Shown: piece by piece, positions 40,723-50,600 of the stretch
Layout of the letters: the number at the start of each line of letters is the position of its first letter
Position numbering within the stretch: the stretch's first letter is position 1
From: an uncultured Eubacteriales bacterium
GTDB lineage: Bacteria > Bacillota > Clostridia > Oscillospirales > CAG-272
Length of the DNA stretch: 64,000 bases
Reading direction: 5' to 3'
Assembly (NCBI GenBank): GCA_905210485.1
Contig: CAJLXA010000002.1
Coordinates: 1-64,000 of the forward strand
Position numbers and translations under genes: made by a program
The notes under the pieces: generated by a model
What the model was told of the DNA's origin: nothing
Databases searched by the model: none
The model's input: only the letters and a program-made list of their open reading frames with translations

Positions 40723-40767
40723 CGAAAGTAGCAAGGTGCCGTCCAGCGCTTTGCTACTTCGTTTTTT
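40723..40767 (+). terminator. secG terminator
   Basis: AGTAGCAA / TTGCTACT stem extended by CGA/TCG, followed by six T. Confidence 0.85.
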
Positions 40768-40845
40768 CAGGAAACCGCTGTTCTCCGCATGAAAATCAAA
40801 ATAAAAGAAAACACTGTATATAAGAATAAAAAATAAAGAAAGATC

Positions 40846-42915
40846 ATGAAACAGAAAAAGAGCAAAAGCAGATCCGCCGACAGGAAAAAAACCGTTTCCC
40901 GTCACGCGGCAAACAATCACTACCCGAAAAGCCGACGAAAAATTTCTGCGGAAGACCTCGCGGCGCACCCTTATAAAAGGAAAGCCGGACGACCCGTGGC
41001 AAAAAGAACCGTGGAAGGCGTTTTTTCCGCCACCCGTCACGGTTACGGCTTCCTGACGGTCACCGGGGAAAAAGAGGACTTCTTCGTTCCCGCGCCGAAA
41101 ACGGGCGGCGCCCTGCACGGCGACCGTGTACGCGCCGTTCTCCGCAAAAGCCGCGGCGAACGCGCGGAAGCCGAAATCACGGAAATCCTCTCTTACGGCA
41201 AAGAAACCGTCATCGGCACATTGTGCAGCGAACGCGTTGCCGGGAAAAGAAGAGGCGGCAAATATTTTGTCCGGCGTTTCTTATTGCCTGACAGCGATCT
41301 TTTCCCCGAAATCGAAGTGCAGAATACCGCTCTCCCGGACGGAGAAAAGGCGGAAGTCACCGTCGTCCGTGGCAAAGCGGGTACGCTCACCGGAAGCATA
41401 ACGCGTTCTTTCGGCCCCTGCGAATCGCGCACGGCCAACTATGAAGCCATCCTTGCCGAAAACGGAATCCCTGCCGTATTTCCGGACGATGTGCTTGCGG
41501 AAGCGGCACAGGCAGCGGCAGAACCGCTATCCGACGCGGGGCGCAACCGTCCGCGCGAAATCATTTTCACGATCGACGGCGCAGACGCCAAAGACCTCGA
41601 CGACGCCATATCGCTGACGAAGATCGGTGATGCCTACCGTCTCGGCGTGCATATTGCCGACGTCAGTCATTATGTAAAAAGACACAGCGCCTGCGAAAAA
41701 GAAGCCATGGCGCGCGGTACAAGCGTTTACTTTGTCGACAAAGTTGTTCCCATGCTTCCCGAAATTCTTTCAAACGGCGCCTGTTCTCTGAACGCGGGAG
41801 AAGACAAATACGCCATTTCCGCCTATATCACCTTTGAGAAAAACGGGGAGATCAAAAACACCGAAGTACGGCGCAGTATTATCCGTTCAACGGTACGCGG
41901 CGTGTACAGTGAAGTCAACGACCTGTTACTGAAAGGCGGAAAATCGGCGTTTTTCCGAAAATACGAAAAGGTATACCCCACGCTTCTTGAAATGCGCGAT
42001 CTGTATACTCTTCTTGCCAAACGGGGACGTCACCGCGGCATCATTGACTTTGACCGTCCGGAAGGCATCGTTCTGCTCGACGAAAACGGCGATCCGTACG
42101 CCATTGAAAAACGCGAACGCGGCATTGCGGAACGCATGATAGAACAGTTCATGCTTGCCGCCAATACGGGCATCGCCACCGCTCTTCATGCGGCGGGATT
42201 CCCCGCCGTATACCGTGTCCATGACAAACCCGATCCCGATCGTGTGCGCGATTTCGTCGCGTTTGCCGACGCGTTGGGTCTTGACACCGCCGCCATTCGG
42301 GAGGGAGAAGGAAAGACCCCCGTCGCCTTTGCAAATCTCCTGCGTTCGGCGCAGAAAAGGGGAATCGGCGACACGGTATCCTATGTTTTGCTCCGCACCA
42401 TGGCCAAGGCCAAATACAGTGCCGAAACACACGGGCATTTCGGTCTTGCAATCCGCTATTACTGTCACTTTACGTCCCCGATCCGCCGATTGTCCGACCT
42501 CGTCACGCATCGCCTTGTCAAGCATTACCTGATTGACAAAGATCCCGAAAATCAGGCCGACCGCCTCTATGCGCGGGACGCCGCCACGGCCGCGACCGAA
42601 GGAGAAATCCGTGCGCTCACCGCGGAGCGTGAAATAGAAAACCTGTATAAAACGTTGTATATGATCAACCACATCGGCGAAGAATACGAGGCGACGGTCT
42701 CCGGTCTTACTTCCTTCGGCATCTTCGCGGAGCTTGACAACACCTGTGAAGGTATGATTCCCTTTACCGCTTACGGCCATCGCTATGTCTATGACGAACG
42801 GCGACAGATCATTGTCGGCCCCGAACGTACTTTTCGTTTCGGAGACCGTATTCGCGTGCGCGTGGAAGAAGCTGATCTTATCAATCGTAAAGTAAAGTTT
42901 GCATTATTACAATAA
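40846..42915 (+). CDS. rnr: Ribonuclease R
   Basis: 689-aa 3'-5' exoribonuclease that degrades structured RNA. A very basic N-terminal ~50 residues is followed by cold-shock domains (GVFSATRHGYGFLTVTGEKEDFFVP at about 58-82), the RNB catalytic domain with TIDGADAKDLDDAISL near 240-255 (the metal-binding Asp cluster), YCHFTSPIRRLSDLVTHRLV, and a C-terminal S1 domain (YEATVSGLTSFGIFAEL). Usually followed by smpB in Firmicutes, which is absent here. It ends before a bidirectional terminator. Confidence 0.96.
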   Translation: MKQKKSKSRSADRKKTVSRHAANNHYPKSRRKISAEDLAAHPYKRKAGRPVAKRTVEGVFSATRHGYGFLTVTGEKEDFFVPAPKTGGALHGDRVRAVLRKSRGERAEAEITEILSYGKETVIGTLCSERVAGKRRGGKYFVRRFLLPDSDLFPEIEVQNTALPDGEKAEVTVVRGKAGTLTGSITRSFGPCESRTANYEAILAENGIPAVFPDDVLAEAAQAAAEPLSDAGRNRPREIIFTIDGADAKDLDDAISLTKIGDAYRLGVHIADVSHYVKRHSACEKEAMARGTSVYFVDKVVPMLPEILSNGACSLNAGEDKYAISAYITFEKNGEIKNTEVRRSIIRSTVRGVYSEVNDLLLKGGKSAFFRKYEKVYPTLLEMRDLYTLLAKRGRHRGIIDFDRPEGIVLLDENGDPYAIEKRERGIAERMIEQFMLAANTGIATALHAAGFPAVYRVHDKPDPDRVRDFVAFADALGLDTAAIREGEGKTPVAFANLLRSAQKRGIGDTVSYVLLRTMAKAKYSAETHGHFGLAIRYYCHFTSPIRRLSDLVTHRLVKHYLIDKDPENQADRLYARDAATAATEGEIRALTAEREIENLYKTLYMINHIGEEYEATVSGLTSFGIFAELDNTCEGMIPFTAYGHRYVYDERRQIIVGPERTFRFGDRIRVRVEEADLINRKVKFALLQ

Positions 42916-42990
42916 AAAGCGCCTGAAAATCCTTATAAAAAGGAAAACATTTTTTCTTTGTGTGACAGCCGCCGTGCAACGGCGCACGGT

Positions 42991-43028
42991 AAAAAAAGAG
43001 AACGACCTGCGGGTCGTTCTCTTTTTTT
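42991..43028. terminator. Bidirectional terminator between rnr and ibrB
   Basis: AAAAAAAGAGAACGACC and its complement around a TGC loop: a 17-bp perfect stem serving both converging genes. Confidence 0.93.
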
Positions 43029-43029
43029 A

Positions 43030-43608
43030 TTATGCCTTTTCTGGAACCTTTTCAGCCTCATCATCCGGCATAGGCTCCGGCGCTTCCTCGTCCTCAAGCG
43101 GTTCCCACGATCTTCCGAATTCGGCATTGCGGAAAAGCGAGGCCAGTCCCGTCAATTGTTTCAGACGCAGAATTTCGTCTTCGTCCATGCCGAGGTGCCG
43201 GGAAATCCACGCGTCGGAACGGCCGAGTTCGTGAAGTTCTTTCACGATATTGCTCATCAGATCAACGTCGTGCGTACCGCGGGCGCGGTTATGGCGGATC
43301 GTACTGGCCATACGCTGGTCGAGAGGTTTGTCGATGACGGAAACCGGCAGCATACCGTTTTCACGGCAATAGATGTCCACATAGTCTTTCATAATTCTGT
43401 AGCGGTGAAATCCGTCGACAATGATATAGGTATCGTTTTCCTCATCGTAGTAACACACGATCGGCATGGTATAGCCGTCCTCTTTTATGCTGTCGTAAAG
43501 AAGGCGCATTTCGGGCGGTGCCACGCTGTTGGGGTTATACGTATTCGGCGATATTTTTTCAAACGGCACGGCAATGACATTATACACCGGGCTTTTATAG
43601 CTGCTCAT
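43030..43608 (-). CDS. ibrB: ParB/sulfiredoxin-fold protein, IbrB-like
   Basis: 192 aa. The ParB/Srx-type nucleotide-binding core is seen in KISPNTYNPNSVAPPEMRLLYDSIKEDGYTMPIVC and the hallmark DGFHRYR (65-71). A segment RHNRARGTHDVDLMSNIVKELHELG and a helix-turn-helix-like DAWISRHLGMDEDEILRLKQL follow. The C-terminal tail is acidic. Its ATG overlaps the ibrA stop (ATGA). In E. coli the homologous IbrA/IbrB pair was described as regulating immunoglobulin-binding proteins; the biochemical role is unclear, and such pairs occur on mobile elements. Confidence 0.85.
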   Translation of the reverse strand: MSSYKSPVYNVIAVPFEKISPNTYNPNSVAPPEMRLLYDSIKEDGYTMPIVCYYDEENDTYIIVDGFHRYRIMKDYVDIYCRENGMLPVSVIDKPLDQRMASTIRHNRARGTHDVDLMSNIVKELHELGRSDAWISRHLGMDEDEILRLKQLTGLASLFRNAEFGRSWEPLEDEEAPEPMPDDEAEKVPEKA

Positions 43609-44930
43609 TTTTCGTCTTCCTCTATTGCTTCGTATTTTTCTTTCAGGATCTTCACGCGCAACTGCTGTTCACGCGTCAATGAAAAACCCATCGTGCGGCA
43701 TATATGATCGTTTTTCAGAATACACGCGCACATGCGCTTCCAACTCGGTATATCCTTTGTCGATTTGATGTCGTCGGTATCATCGGGGATCCTGCCGACA
43801 AAAACGACCCGCGGATTTTTCATGACCGTATAATTGGAAACGCCGTTCAGACGGATGTCATACCCGCGCGCAACCAATTCGTTTACCACATCGGTGGGCA
43901 GGCCGCCGCCCGTGCGATGCCAGAAGTCGATCGACGTGCGGAACTTTCTTATATAATTGTTGCGCAGTTTTGCCGGCAAGGTCTCCAAAAGAAACAGCGT
44001 ATACTCTTTCCATGTATAATTCTTGGGAAGCGTTACCTTACGATAGCCGAGCGCCTTGGTTTTCCCGTAAAGAGCGGCGGAATTGACTCCGCGTACCCGC
44101 CCCACAAGCTTCACCCATATTTCCGGGTCGATGATACGGTAAAGATTCAGGCTTTCTTTTGCATAGTCGTTGAACGGCGAAGCAACGCGCATCTGGTCGG
44201 GGCGAACCCCCGCCATGTAATACAGATCGTACAGGTGGTTATACTCGTACCCGAAAATAGCGTTGGCATGCCAGACATCGGAAGTCGACCAATCGTAAAG
44301 AGGTGATGCCGCCCATACGTCCTTATGCCGCTGAATAATCCACGACTGCCCCTTATACCCGTATTTGGCATTGATAATAGCGCTGTACCGGTGAAGCGAT
44401 TCGTCGCAACGGATGCCCAGAAGGCATATCGTTTTTTTGTTTTCATGCGTCATGCGGTAAAACCGCCCGAACTGATTGGCAAGGTCCTCCTGATGCATGC
44501 GATAACGGTAAGTGACAAAGGGATTGTTCTTCAGATTGATGACATAGGGATGATCCGGCATCGGACGCACCCAATCCGCTTCCTTTTTGTCGTCCCACGG
44601 ATACCAGAACATTTCGTAGTTGCTGATCGAAGTGCGCGTGGCCATCGGCAGGCATACCCAATACAGTTCCGCTTCTTTTTCAATGCGGTTAAAAGTATTC
44701 TCCACATATTTTGTCGTTTCGCTGTACTGCGCCTCAAAATCCTGATGGAACACCCCTACCGTTCTTCCGGGATAAAACTTATTCCGGAAATCCAACGTAA
44801 GATTCAGAAGAAGTCCGCTGTCTTTGCCACCGGAAAACGAGACATATATATTGTCAAACTCACGAAAAATATAGTGCATACGTGAGCAAAACGCCTCGTA
44901 GACATTCTGATGCTGATACTGTTTTTTCAT
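43605..44930 (-). CDS. ibrA: PAPS-reductase-like PP-loop protein, IbrA-like
   Basis: 441 aa. The adenine-nucleotide alpha-hydrolase domain (about 20-260) carries the PP-loop SGGKDS (33-38), then the PAPS-reductase-type SPLYDWSTSDVWH. The C-terminal ~180 residues (SLNLYRIIDPEIWVKLVGRVRGVNSAALYG..., NVSNYTVMKNPR-like region) match the extension seen in IbrA rather than in assimilatory reductases. No sulfate-reduction genes adjoin. It may use ATP to activate a nucleic-acid or protein target, by analogy with DndC and tRNA thiolases (inference). Followed immediately by ibrB. Confidence 0.85.
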   Translation of the reverse strand: MKKQYQHQNVYEAFCSRMHYIFREFDNIYVSFSGGKDSGLLLNLTLDFRNKFYPGRTVGVFHQDFEAQYSETTKYVENTFNRIEKEAELYWVCLPMATRTSISNYEMFWYPWDDKKEADWVRPMPDHPYVINLKNNPFVTYRYRMHQEDLANQFGRFYRMTHENKKTICLLGIRCDESLHRYSAIINAKYGYKGQSWIIQRHKDVWAASPLYDWSTSDVWHANAIFGYEYNHLYDLYYMAGVRPDQMRVASPFNDYAKESLNLYRIIDPEIWVKLVGRVRGVNSAALYGKTKALGYRKVTLPKNYTWKEYTLFLLETLPAKLRNNYIRKFRTSIDFWHRTGGGLPTDVVNELVARGYDIRLNGVSNYTVMKNPRVVFVGRIPDDTDDIKSTKDIPSWKRMCACILKNDHICRTMGFSLTREQQLRVKILKEKYEAIEEDEK

Positions 44931-45002
44931 TGATCACAGAGCGAGCCTGAAAGAGAAAAAGCCGCCATAGCCCCTTTACCGATTTACTGTCCGTTTTATA
45001 CG

Positions 45003-45090
45003 GATTGTCGGCGTGTAAAAACGGTTATCTTCAACCGAAAACACACGCCGAAACCGGTTATATTATACCATTTTTTTGTCATAAAAACAA
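45003..45090 (-). promoter_or_regulatory. ibrA promoter and long stem-loop leader
   Basis: Minus strand TTGTTT (45085-45090), 17-bp spacer, TATAAT (45062-45067). The transcript then begins with a long hairpin: CGGCGTGT pairs with ACACGCCG and encloses CGGTT/AACCG, about 45003-45045. The leader to ibrA is ~130 nt. Confidence 0.65.
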
Positions 45091-45191
45091 GGTAATTTGC
45101 GCATTTTCTCATTTTTTGGCACTTAGGCAAAAACAGGAGTCCGTTTTTTGTGAAATATTCCAAAAATGTCACAAAAATATGCGAAAAGGTA

Positions 45192-45220
45192 TTGCAAATT
45201 ACTTCAAAAAAGATTAGAAT
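45192..45220 (+). promoter_or_regulatory. Promoter of the TIM-barrel isomerase gene
   Basis: TTGCAA (45192-45197), 17-bp spacer, TAGAAT (45215-45220), about 30 bases before the start codon. The stretch 45091-45191 is AT-rich with no gene. Confidence 0.8.
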
Positions 45221-45250
45221 AAAGACAATAAAATCAAAAAGGAGATCCCT

Positions 45251-46219
45251 ATGAAACTCAGTGTACTCACCAATCTCTTCGGCAATATGAGTTACGAAGA
45301 GGCCTTTCGGAAATTTGAAGAACTCGGCGTCGACGCCGTGGAAATCGGTTGCGGCGGATATCCCGGAAAGGCTCATTGCAATCCGAAAGAATTGCTTCAG
45401 GACGAAAAGAAACTGCAGGCTTTTACCGATTCGCTGAAAAGACATCATCTGGAACTGGCCTGCCTCTCCTGCCACGGCAACGCCGTACATCCCGACCCCG
45501 TCATAGCCAAAGGATTTGACGATGATTTTCACGACGCCGTTCTGCTTGCGGAAAAACTGGGCATCGACACCGTTGTCACCTTTTCCGGTTGCCCCGGCGG
45601 ATCGCCCGAAGATAAAACGCCGAACTGGGCGACCTGCGCCTGGCCCGAAGATTATCTTGCCATCCTTGACTACCAGTGGAATCAGGTGCTGATCCCCTAT
45701 TGGAAGAAAACGGCCGCTTTCGCCAAAGAACACGGCGTAACCAAAATTGCTTTTGAAATGCACCCCGGTTTCTGCGTTTATAATCCCGAAACGCTTCTGC
45801 GCCTGCGTGCCGCCGTCGGCGACATTATCGGCGCAAACTTTGACCCCTCGCACCTGATCTGGCAGGGTATCGAACCCGTCGCCGCCATTCGCGAACTCGC
45901 CGGCGCCATCTATCACTTCCATGCAAAGGACACCAAGGTCGACAAATATAACACCGCCAAATTCGGCGTCCTTGATACAAAACCCTACAGCGACGAAATT
46001 CACCGCAGTTGGGTATTCCGCTCGGTAGGATACGGCAACGGTCTTGACTACTGGCGCGACATCATCTCCGCGCTCCGTCTTGTCGGATACGACAAGGTCA
46101 TGTCTATTGAACATGAAGACAGCCTCATGACCACGGAAGAGGGTCTCAAAAAGGCCGTTGAATTCCTGAAGCAGTCCATTATCCGCGACCCGAAACCGAC
46201 CACGATGCATTGGGCATAA
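45251..46219 (+). CDS. Sugar phosphate isomerase/epimerase-like TIM-barrel protein
   Basis: 322 aa, xylose-isomerase-like (AP endonuclease 2 superfamily) barrel. Metal ligands fit: KIAFEMHPGF (Glu), GANFDPSHLIWQG (Asp, His), YHFHAKDTKV (His), and MSIEHEDSLM (Glu). The N-terminal SVLTNLFGNMSYEEAFRKFEELGVDAVEIGCGGYPGKAHCNP is typical of homologues annotated near carbohydrate or inositol use. Expected to isomerise or epimerise a sugar or keto-sugar; the exact substrate is not evident. AAGGAG precedes the ATG. Single gene with its own promoter and terminator. Confidence 0.9.
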   Translation: MKLSVLTNLFGNMSYEEAFRKFEELGVDAVEIGCGGYPGKAHCNPKELLQDEKKLQAFTDSLKRHHLELACLSCHGNAVHPDPVIAKGFDDDFHDAVLLAEKLGIDTVVTFSGCPGGSPEDKTPNWATCAWPEDYLAILDYQWNQVLIPYWKKTAAFAKEHGVTKIAFEMHPGFCVYNPETLLRLRAAVGDIIGANFDPSHLIWQGIEPVAAIRELAGAIYHFHAKDTKVDKYNTAKFGVLDTKPYSDEIHRSWVFRSVGYGNGLDYWRDIISALRLVGYDKVMSIEHEDSLMTTEEGLKKAVEFLKQSIIRDPKPTTMHWA

Positions 46220-46278
46220 TTTTGCCCCCGCATCGGAGACTTCTCTGCCCGGCGCATCTCTACGGCCGCGGCGAAGAT

Positions 46279-46322
46279 AAAAAGCATAACAGCCTGCCGA
46301 ACGGCAGGCTGTTATGCTTTTT
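46279..46322. terminator. Bidirectional terminator
   Basis: A 20-bp perfect stem with loop GAAC and A/T runs on both sides, ending both the isomerase gene and the leftward glycan operon. Confidence 0.95.
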
Positions 46323-46339
46323 GTAACGTCTTATTTACA

Positions 46340-47629
46340 TTATTGCGGATTTTCGGCAACACCGAATTGCAGACGCAGTTTCTCCGAGAGTTCATCCGTA
46401 ACCGTCCCGAAAGGCGCGCCGCCTTTCGCGTAATCGGTATTTTTATATACGGTTCCCGTTCCGCTGTAATTTTCGCATATGCCGAGAAGCGCTTCCGCAA
46501 CCGTCTCGGGAGAGCAGTTTTTCAGAGATACGATATTGCCGTTAAAGTCGGCAATATCTTTGTTCTTATAGCAGTTTGTAATGGTCTTCACACCGAAAGT
46601 GGACATTTCCAGCGGCGGATAACTCGGATGCGGCGACACCATGAGAGAGATGCCGGCATAACTGTCGCACATCGTCTGCGCATAATCCCGAAGCGGCATT
46701 TTACCGGCGGCCTTCAGCGTTGCACCGTTTCCGAGGTCGATGGTCTCATGCGTTTCTCCCGCCGACAGGAATGTCCATTCCGCGACGTCACTCATTTTAC
46801 CGGCAAACAACCTCAGCGCACAAACAAGCAACGTAAAGGCATTCCTGTCCGTATGCGGTCTTCCGTACACCAGTATCTGTTTCTTTTTCGGTACGGTCTC
46901 TTTTTCGGGAAGACAGGAGATCAGGGCGGGATTCAATACCGGATCAAACGACCACATGGCGGAGAAAGAATAACCCTCGTTAACGAAATAATCCCGCAGA
47001 ATCGAAGAATTGATGACGGCATAGACGGGAGAATCCATACGGTAGGTGCTGTCCGCCATCAGATACCGCGACGACCATGGATAAAAGCCGGGTTCATAAT
47101 CCTGAATCATATAGACAAGCGGTCGCACAGGAACGCCGAAATATTCGCTTTGCGCATGAAGAACCGCTTTCACGGTGTAGGCCGTCCACCAACCCGTTGC
47201 CACGAAAATATCGTTTTCCGCTACGGGAATCGTTTTTCCGCTTCTGTCCGCAAAAGAGATGAGCTGATACGATTTCAGGCTGTCCTCTTCCGCCGAAACC
47301 ACGACGTAATCCGAAGGAGCCACGGAAGTTTCCGAAATGACGGGCGCGTCACATGTGATGATCCGTGCGTCACAACCGTTTTTCTTACGGAGTTCTTCAA
47401 AGAAACGGATCGCCGTCGCGATACCGCCGAAGACATGCGCCGTATCTACCGACGGTGTAAGAAGATTGAGCCGAAGCTGTTTTCCGTAAGCCTCCGATTT
47501 CCGCGCTCCGATCGGTTCTACCTCCGGAATACGGACTTCCGCACCGCTTGCAACCGCCGATTTTGCCATTCTGTAAAGCGGCGCCGTCAACGGGAATTTT
47601 TTCAGAAACTGTTTTACGCGTGTATTCAT
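46340..47629 (-). CDS. WsaF-like rhamnosyltransferase (GT4-type)
   Basis: 429 aa. Resembles WsaF, the beta-1,2-rhamnosyltransferase of Geobacillus S-layer glycan: LNLLTPSVDTAHVFGGIATAIRFFEEL (about 52-78) and VYMIQDYEPGFYPWSSRYLMADSTY (about 170-194). The GT-B C-terminal domain has QILVYGRPHTDRNAF and the donor-site stretch ISLMVSPHPSYPPLEMSTFGVKTIT. dTDP-rhamnose is the expected donor, made by the rfb genes upstream. Last gene of the operon, directly after the 1145-aa transferase. Confidence 0.88.
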   Translation of the reverse strand: MNTRVKQFLKKFPLTAPLYRMAKSAVASGAEVRIPEVEPIGARKSEAYGKQLRLNLLTPSVDTAHVFGGIATAIRFFEELRKKNGCDARIITCDAPVISETSVAPSDYVVVSAEEDSLKSYQLISFADRSGKTIPVAENDIFVATGWWTAYTVKAVLHAQSEYFGVPVRPLVYMIQDYEPGFYPWSSRYLMADSTYRMDSPVYAVINSSILRDYFVNEGYSFSAMWSFDPVLNPALISCLPEKETVPKKKQILVYGRPHTDRNAFTLLVCALRLFAGKMSDVAEWTFLSAGETHETIDLGNGATLKAAGKMPLRDYAQTMCDSYAGISLMVSPHPSYPPLEMSTFGVKTITNCYKNKDIADFNGNIVSLKNCSPETVAEALLGICENYSGTGTVYKNTDYAKGGAPFGTVTDELSEKLRLQFGVAENPQ

Positions 47630-50600
47630 TACCTTTTTGCCTCCTTCGGCGTAGTGGACGACAGATCCAGATTGCGGTTATAGAAAGGATCGCCGTTTTC
47701 CCGGTAAGGCGTGTAGACAGCATACGAACGGCGGAAATCCACCTCGGGAATGTCGTCGGGTTTACGGCTTTTCGATTCGTAATGATACAGCCTGACCGCA
47801 GGTTCATATTTATTATAATACCCTTTTTCATACGCGCGGAGACACAACTCTATGTCACTGCCGCATATGATGAAACTTTCGTCGAATTCCCCGATGTCTT
47901 CTATAGTTTTACGCGATACCGCAAGACAGGCGCCCGTCACGGCAAGCACGTTCCTTGCCACCATAGGCGATACGAACGGCGCCCCGTAATGCACGGGCGG
48001 CTGCCCTTTGAACACATGATCCGCCCAACCGCCGAACCCGACCACAACGCCTGCATGCTGTATGGTGCCGTCCGGGTACAGAAGAAGCGGCCCCGCAACG
48101 CCGATACCGGGACGGATAACATTTTCGGCAAGACGCGTCATCCAATCCCCGCTTATGACCACCGTATCGTTGTTCAGGAAAATAAACACGTCGCCGGTGG
48201 CGTTGCATATACCAAAGTTATTGATCTTTGACCAGTTGAATTCCATGTCGGCCGCAATCACACGGACGCGCGGATTCTGCTCCGTAATCTTGCGGAACCA
48301 ATTTTGCGTCTCTTCCTCGACGGAACGGTTATCCAGTATGATGACTTCATAATCGGGATAGTCCGTTTTTTCAAGAATACTCTGCACGCAGGCGTCGGTC
48401 AATGCGCTTTTGTCTTTCATCGGAATCATGACCGACACGCGGGGCGCGGGATCCGGGAGAGGATAGCGCGCGTCATATACGAATGTATAGGCGGTGTCTT
48501 CCGCATGAGCGCCGTCGCCGGATACGCGGTGCAGATGCTCGTCAAGCGCGCGCTTACCGGCGGTATGCGCATATGGTTTCGCTGTCGGATCGGCCGCCGT
48601 TGAGCCGGGACATTCCCGCCATGTATACAGGATTTTCGGAATATGCACGATATTCCGCGTGCACTCGGACAAACGAAGCATAAGGTCGTAATCCTGGCTT
48701 CCGTCAAAAGCCGGGCGGAATCCCCCGACCGACAGAAACAGGGAGCGGCGGATCACCGACAGGTGACAGATATACATCTGACTGCAAAGAAGATCCGGCG
48801 AAAAATCCGGTTTATAAAACGGATTTATATGCTTGCCGGCGGGAGAAAGATGATCTTCATCGGAATACAGCACATCGGCGCCGGTATTCTGTATAAACAC
48901 CGCGTTCTGATACAGCGCTTCCGACGACAGAAGATCGTCGTGGTCGAGAAGCGCGATATAGTCGCCGCTTGCCATCGCCGCGCAGGCATTGGTATTTTCC
49001 GATATGCCGCCGTTTTTTTCAAGACGGCGATATTGCACGCGTGCGTCGCGCGCCGCATATGTCTTTACGATTTCTTCCACGTAAGCATGCGCCGCGTCGC
49101 TTCCGTCTGCGAGGCAAAGTTCAAAATTCGCGTAGGTTTGCCGCAGTACGGACTCAATCATTTCACAAAGATATTTCTTGTTCGTGTTATACAAAGGCAC
49201 GATCACCGAAAATTTCACGGAATTGGTAAAAACCGTTTTCCGCTGTAACGCAAGCTCCTTTTTCGTCGGGAAAACCGATTTTCTGGGGAACAGACGGGTT
49301 TTGATCTTACGAAAAGTGATTCCGGGGCCGTTCCGGCGTATGGAACGGAGAAATTTTCCGAATATACGCACCGGAGGAATTTTTTTCAGGAAATCGCCGA
49401 GCATGCGAAAAGGTTTTGTTATCTTCCAGAATGCCGCGTTGGAAATCGTATCATACGCAACGCTCTTTTCATTTAGACTTTGCCGCAACGCGGCGTTTTC
49501 TTCCTCGCTTTTCCGACGAAAGAGCGCAAACTCTTCTTTCTCTCCGGCATATTCCGCACGGAGCATCGCTATCGTTTCTCTTTGTTCATTGCAGGTCGCC
49601 CGCAACGTTTCATGTGCTTCGGATTTTTCCTTAAACGCCGACATAAGTTCCTGATACGCCTGTGCGTCTTTTTCGGATTTTTCTTTCAGTTGCGCTGTAT
49701 TATTTTCGCTTTCCGATAATGCACGGCTTTTTTCGTCTATGATTTTTTCTTTCTCTTTGAGATTGTCAAAATACGCCTTTTGACTGGAGATCAAAATGTG
49801 ATCACGATCGCAAAGTTCGCTCTGCAACCATGTTATGGTCTTTTTCAGATCGGTCATGTCCTCGCTGATATGACCGTTCAGGCGGCGCAGTCTGTCCTCC
49901 TCGGTTTTCAGCGTCTCTATTTCGGCCTCCTCTTGCAAAAGCCGCTCGGTGGCCTGTGCCAGCTTGCTTTTTTCACGGTTTTCCCCGGAAATAATCTCGT
50001 CTACAAAAGAGGGGGCGGCGGAGATCGGTACAAGTTCTGCCTGTACGCCGAAAAACGTCGCGCCATCGGGTATACGGAACGTAAACTGCGGGTATCGCTC
50101 GGTGGCAATGTAGCCGTCCGCATACGGAGCGGCGTGATCAATGGCTGTCGGGGACAGATCGCCCGAATCCGTACGGAAATGCACATTTTTATAATAAAAA
50201 GTGCCCTCGTCGCACGGATCAAGGCGCAGATGCACCGTATGGGGGGGGAGCGGAAATTCCTTATGGATTTTCAGCGGGTTCTCACAGGTGAAAGTGATGG
50301 CATTTTTGTCGCATAATCCTTCGCCCGTATCGAAAAACACGCGGTTGACGCCGCTGTATACAGGAAGACGTTCGTTTCTCACCATTCCCTTTTCATGCGC
50401 ATAATCCATACGGTAGGCCACGCCGACAAATTGATAAATATGTGAATACGGTTTGTTTTTGATAAAAGCAAGATCCGCCGATGACGCCTCGCTTTTTTGT
50501 TCCGTCGATCCCATAGGAACCATTGTCCCCGTCAGTTCGGCAAGAAACAGACCGGCCTCCGCACATATTTCCGGCAAATTGTCTTTGCCGAAAAAATGAA

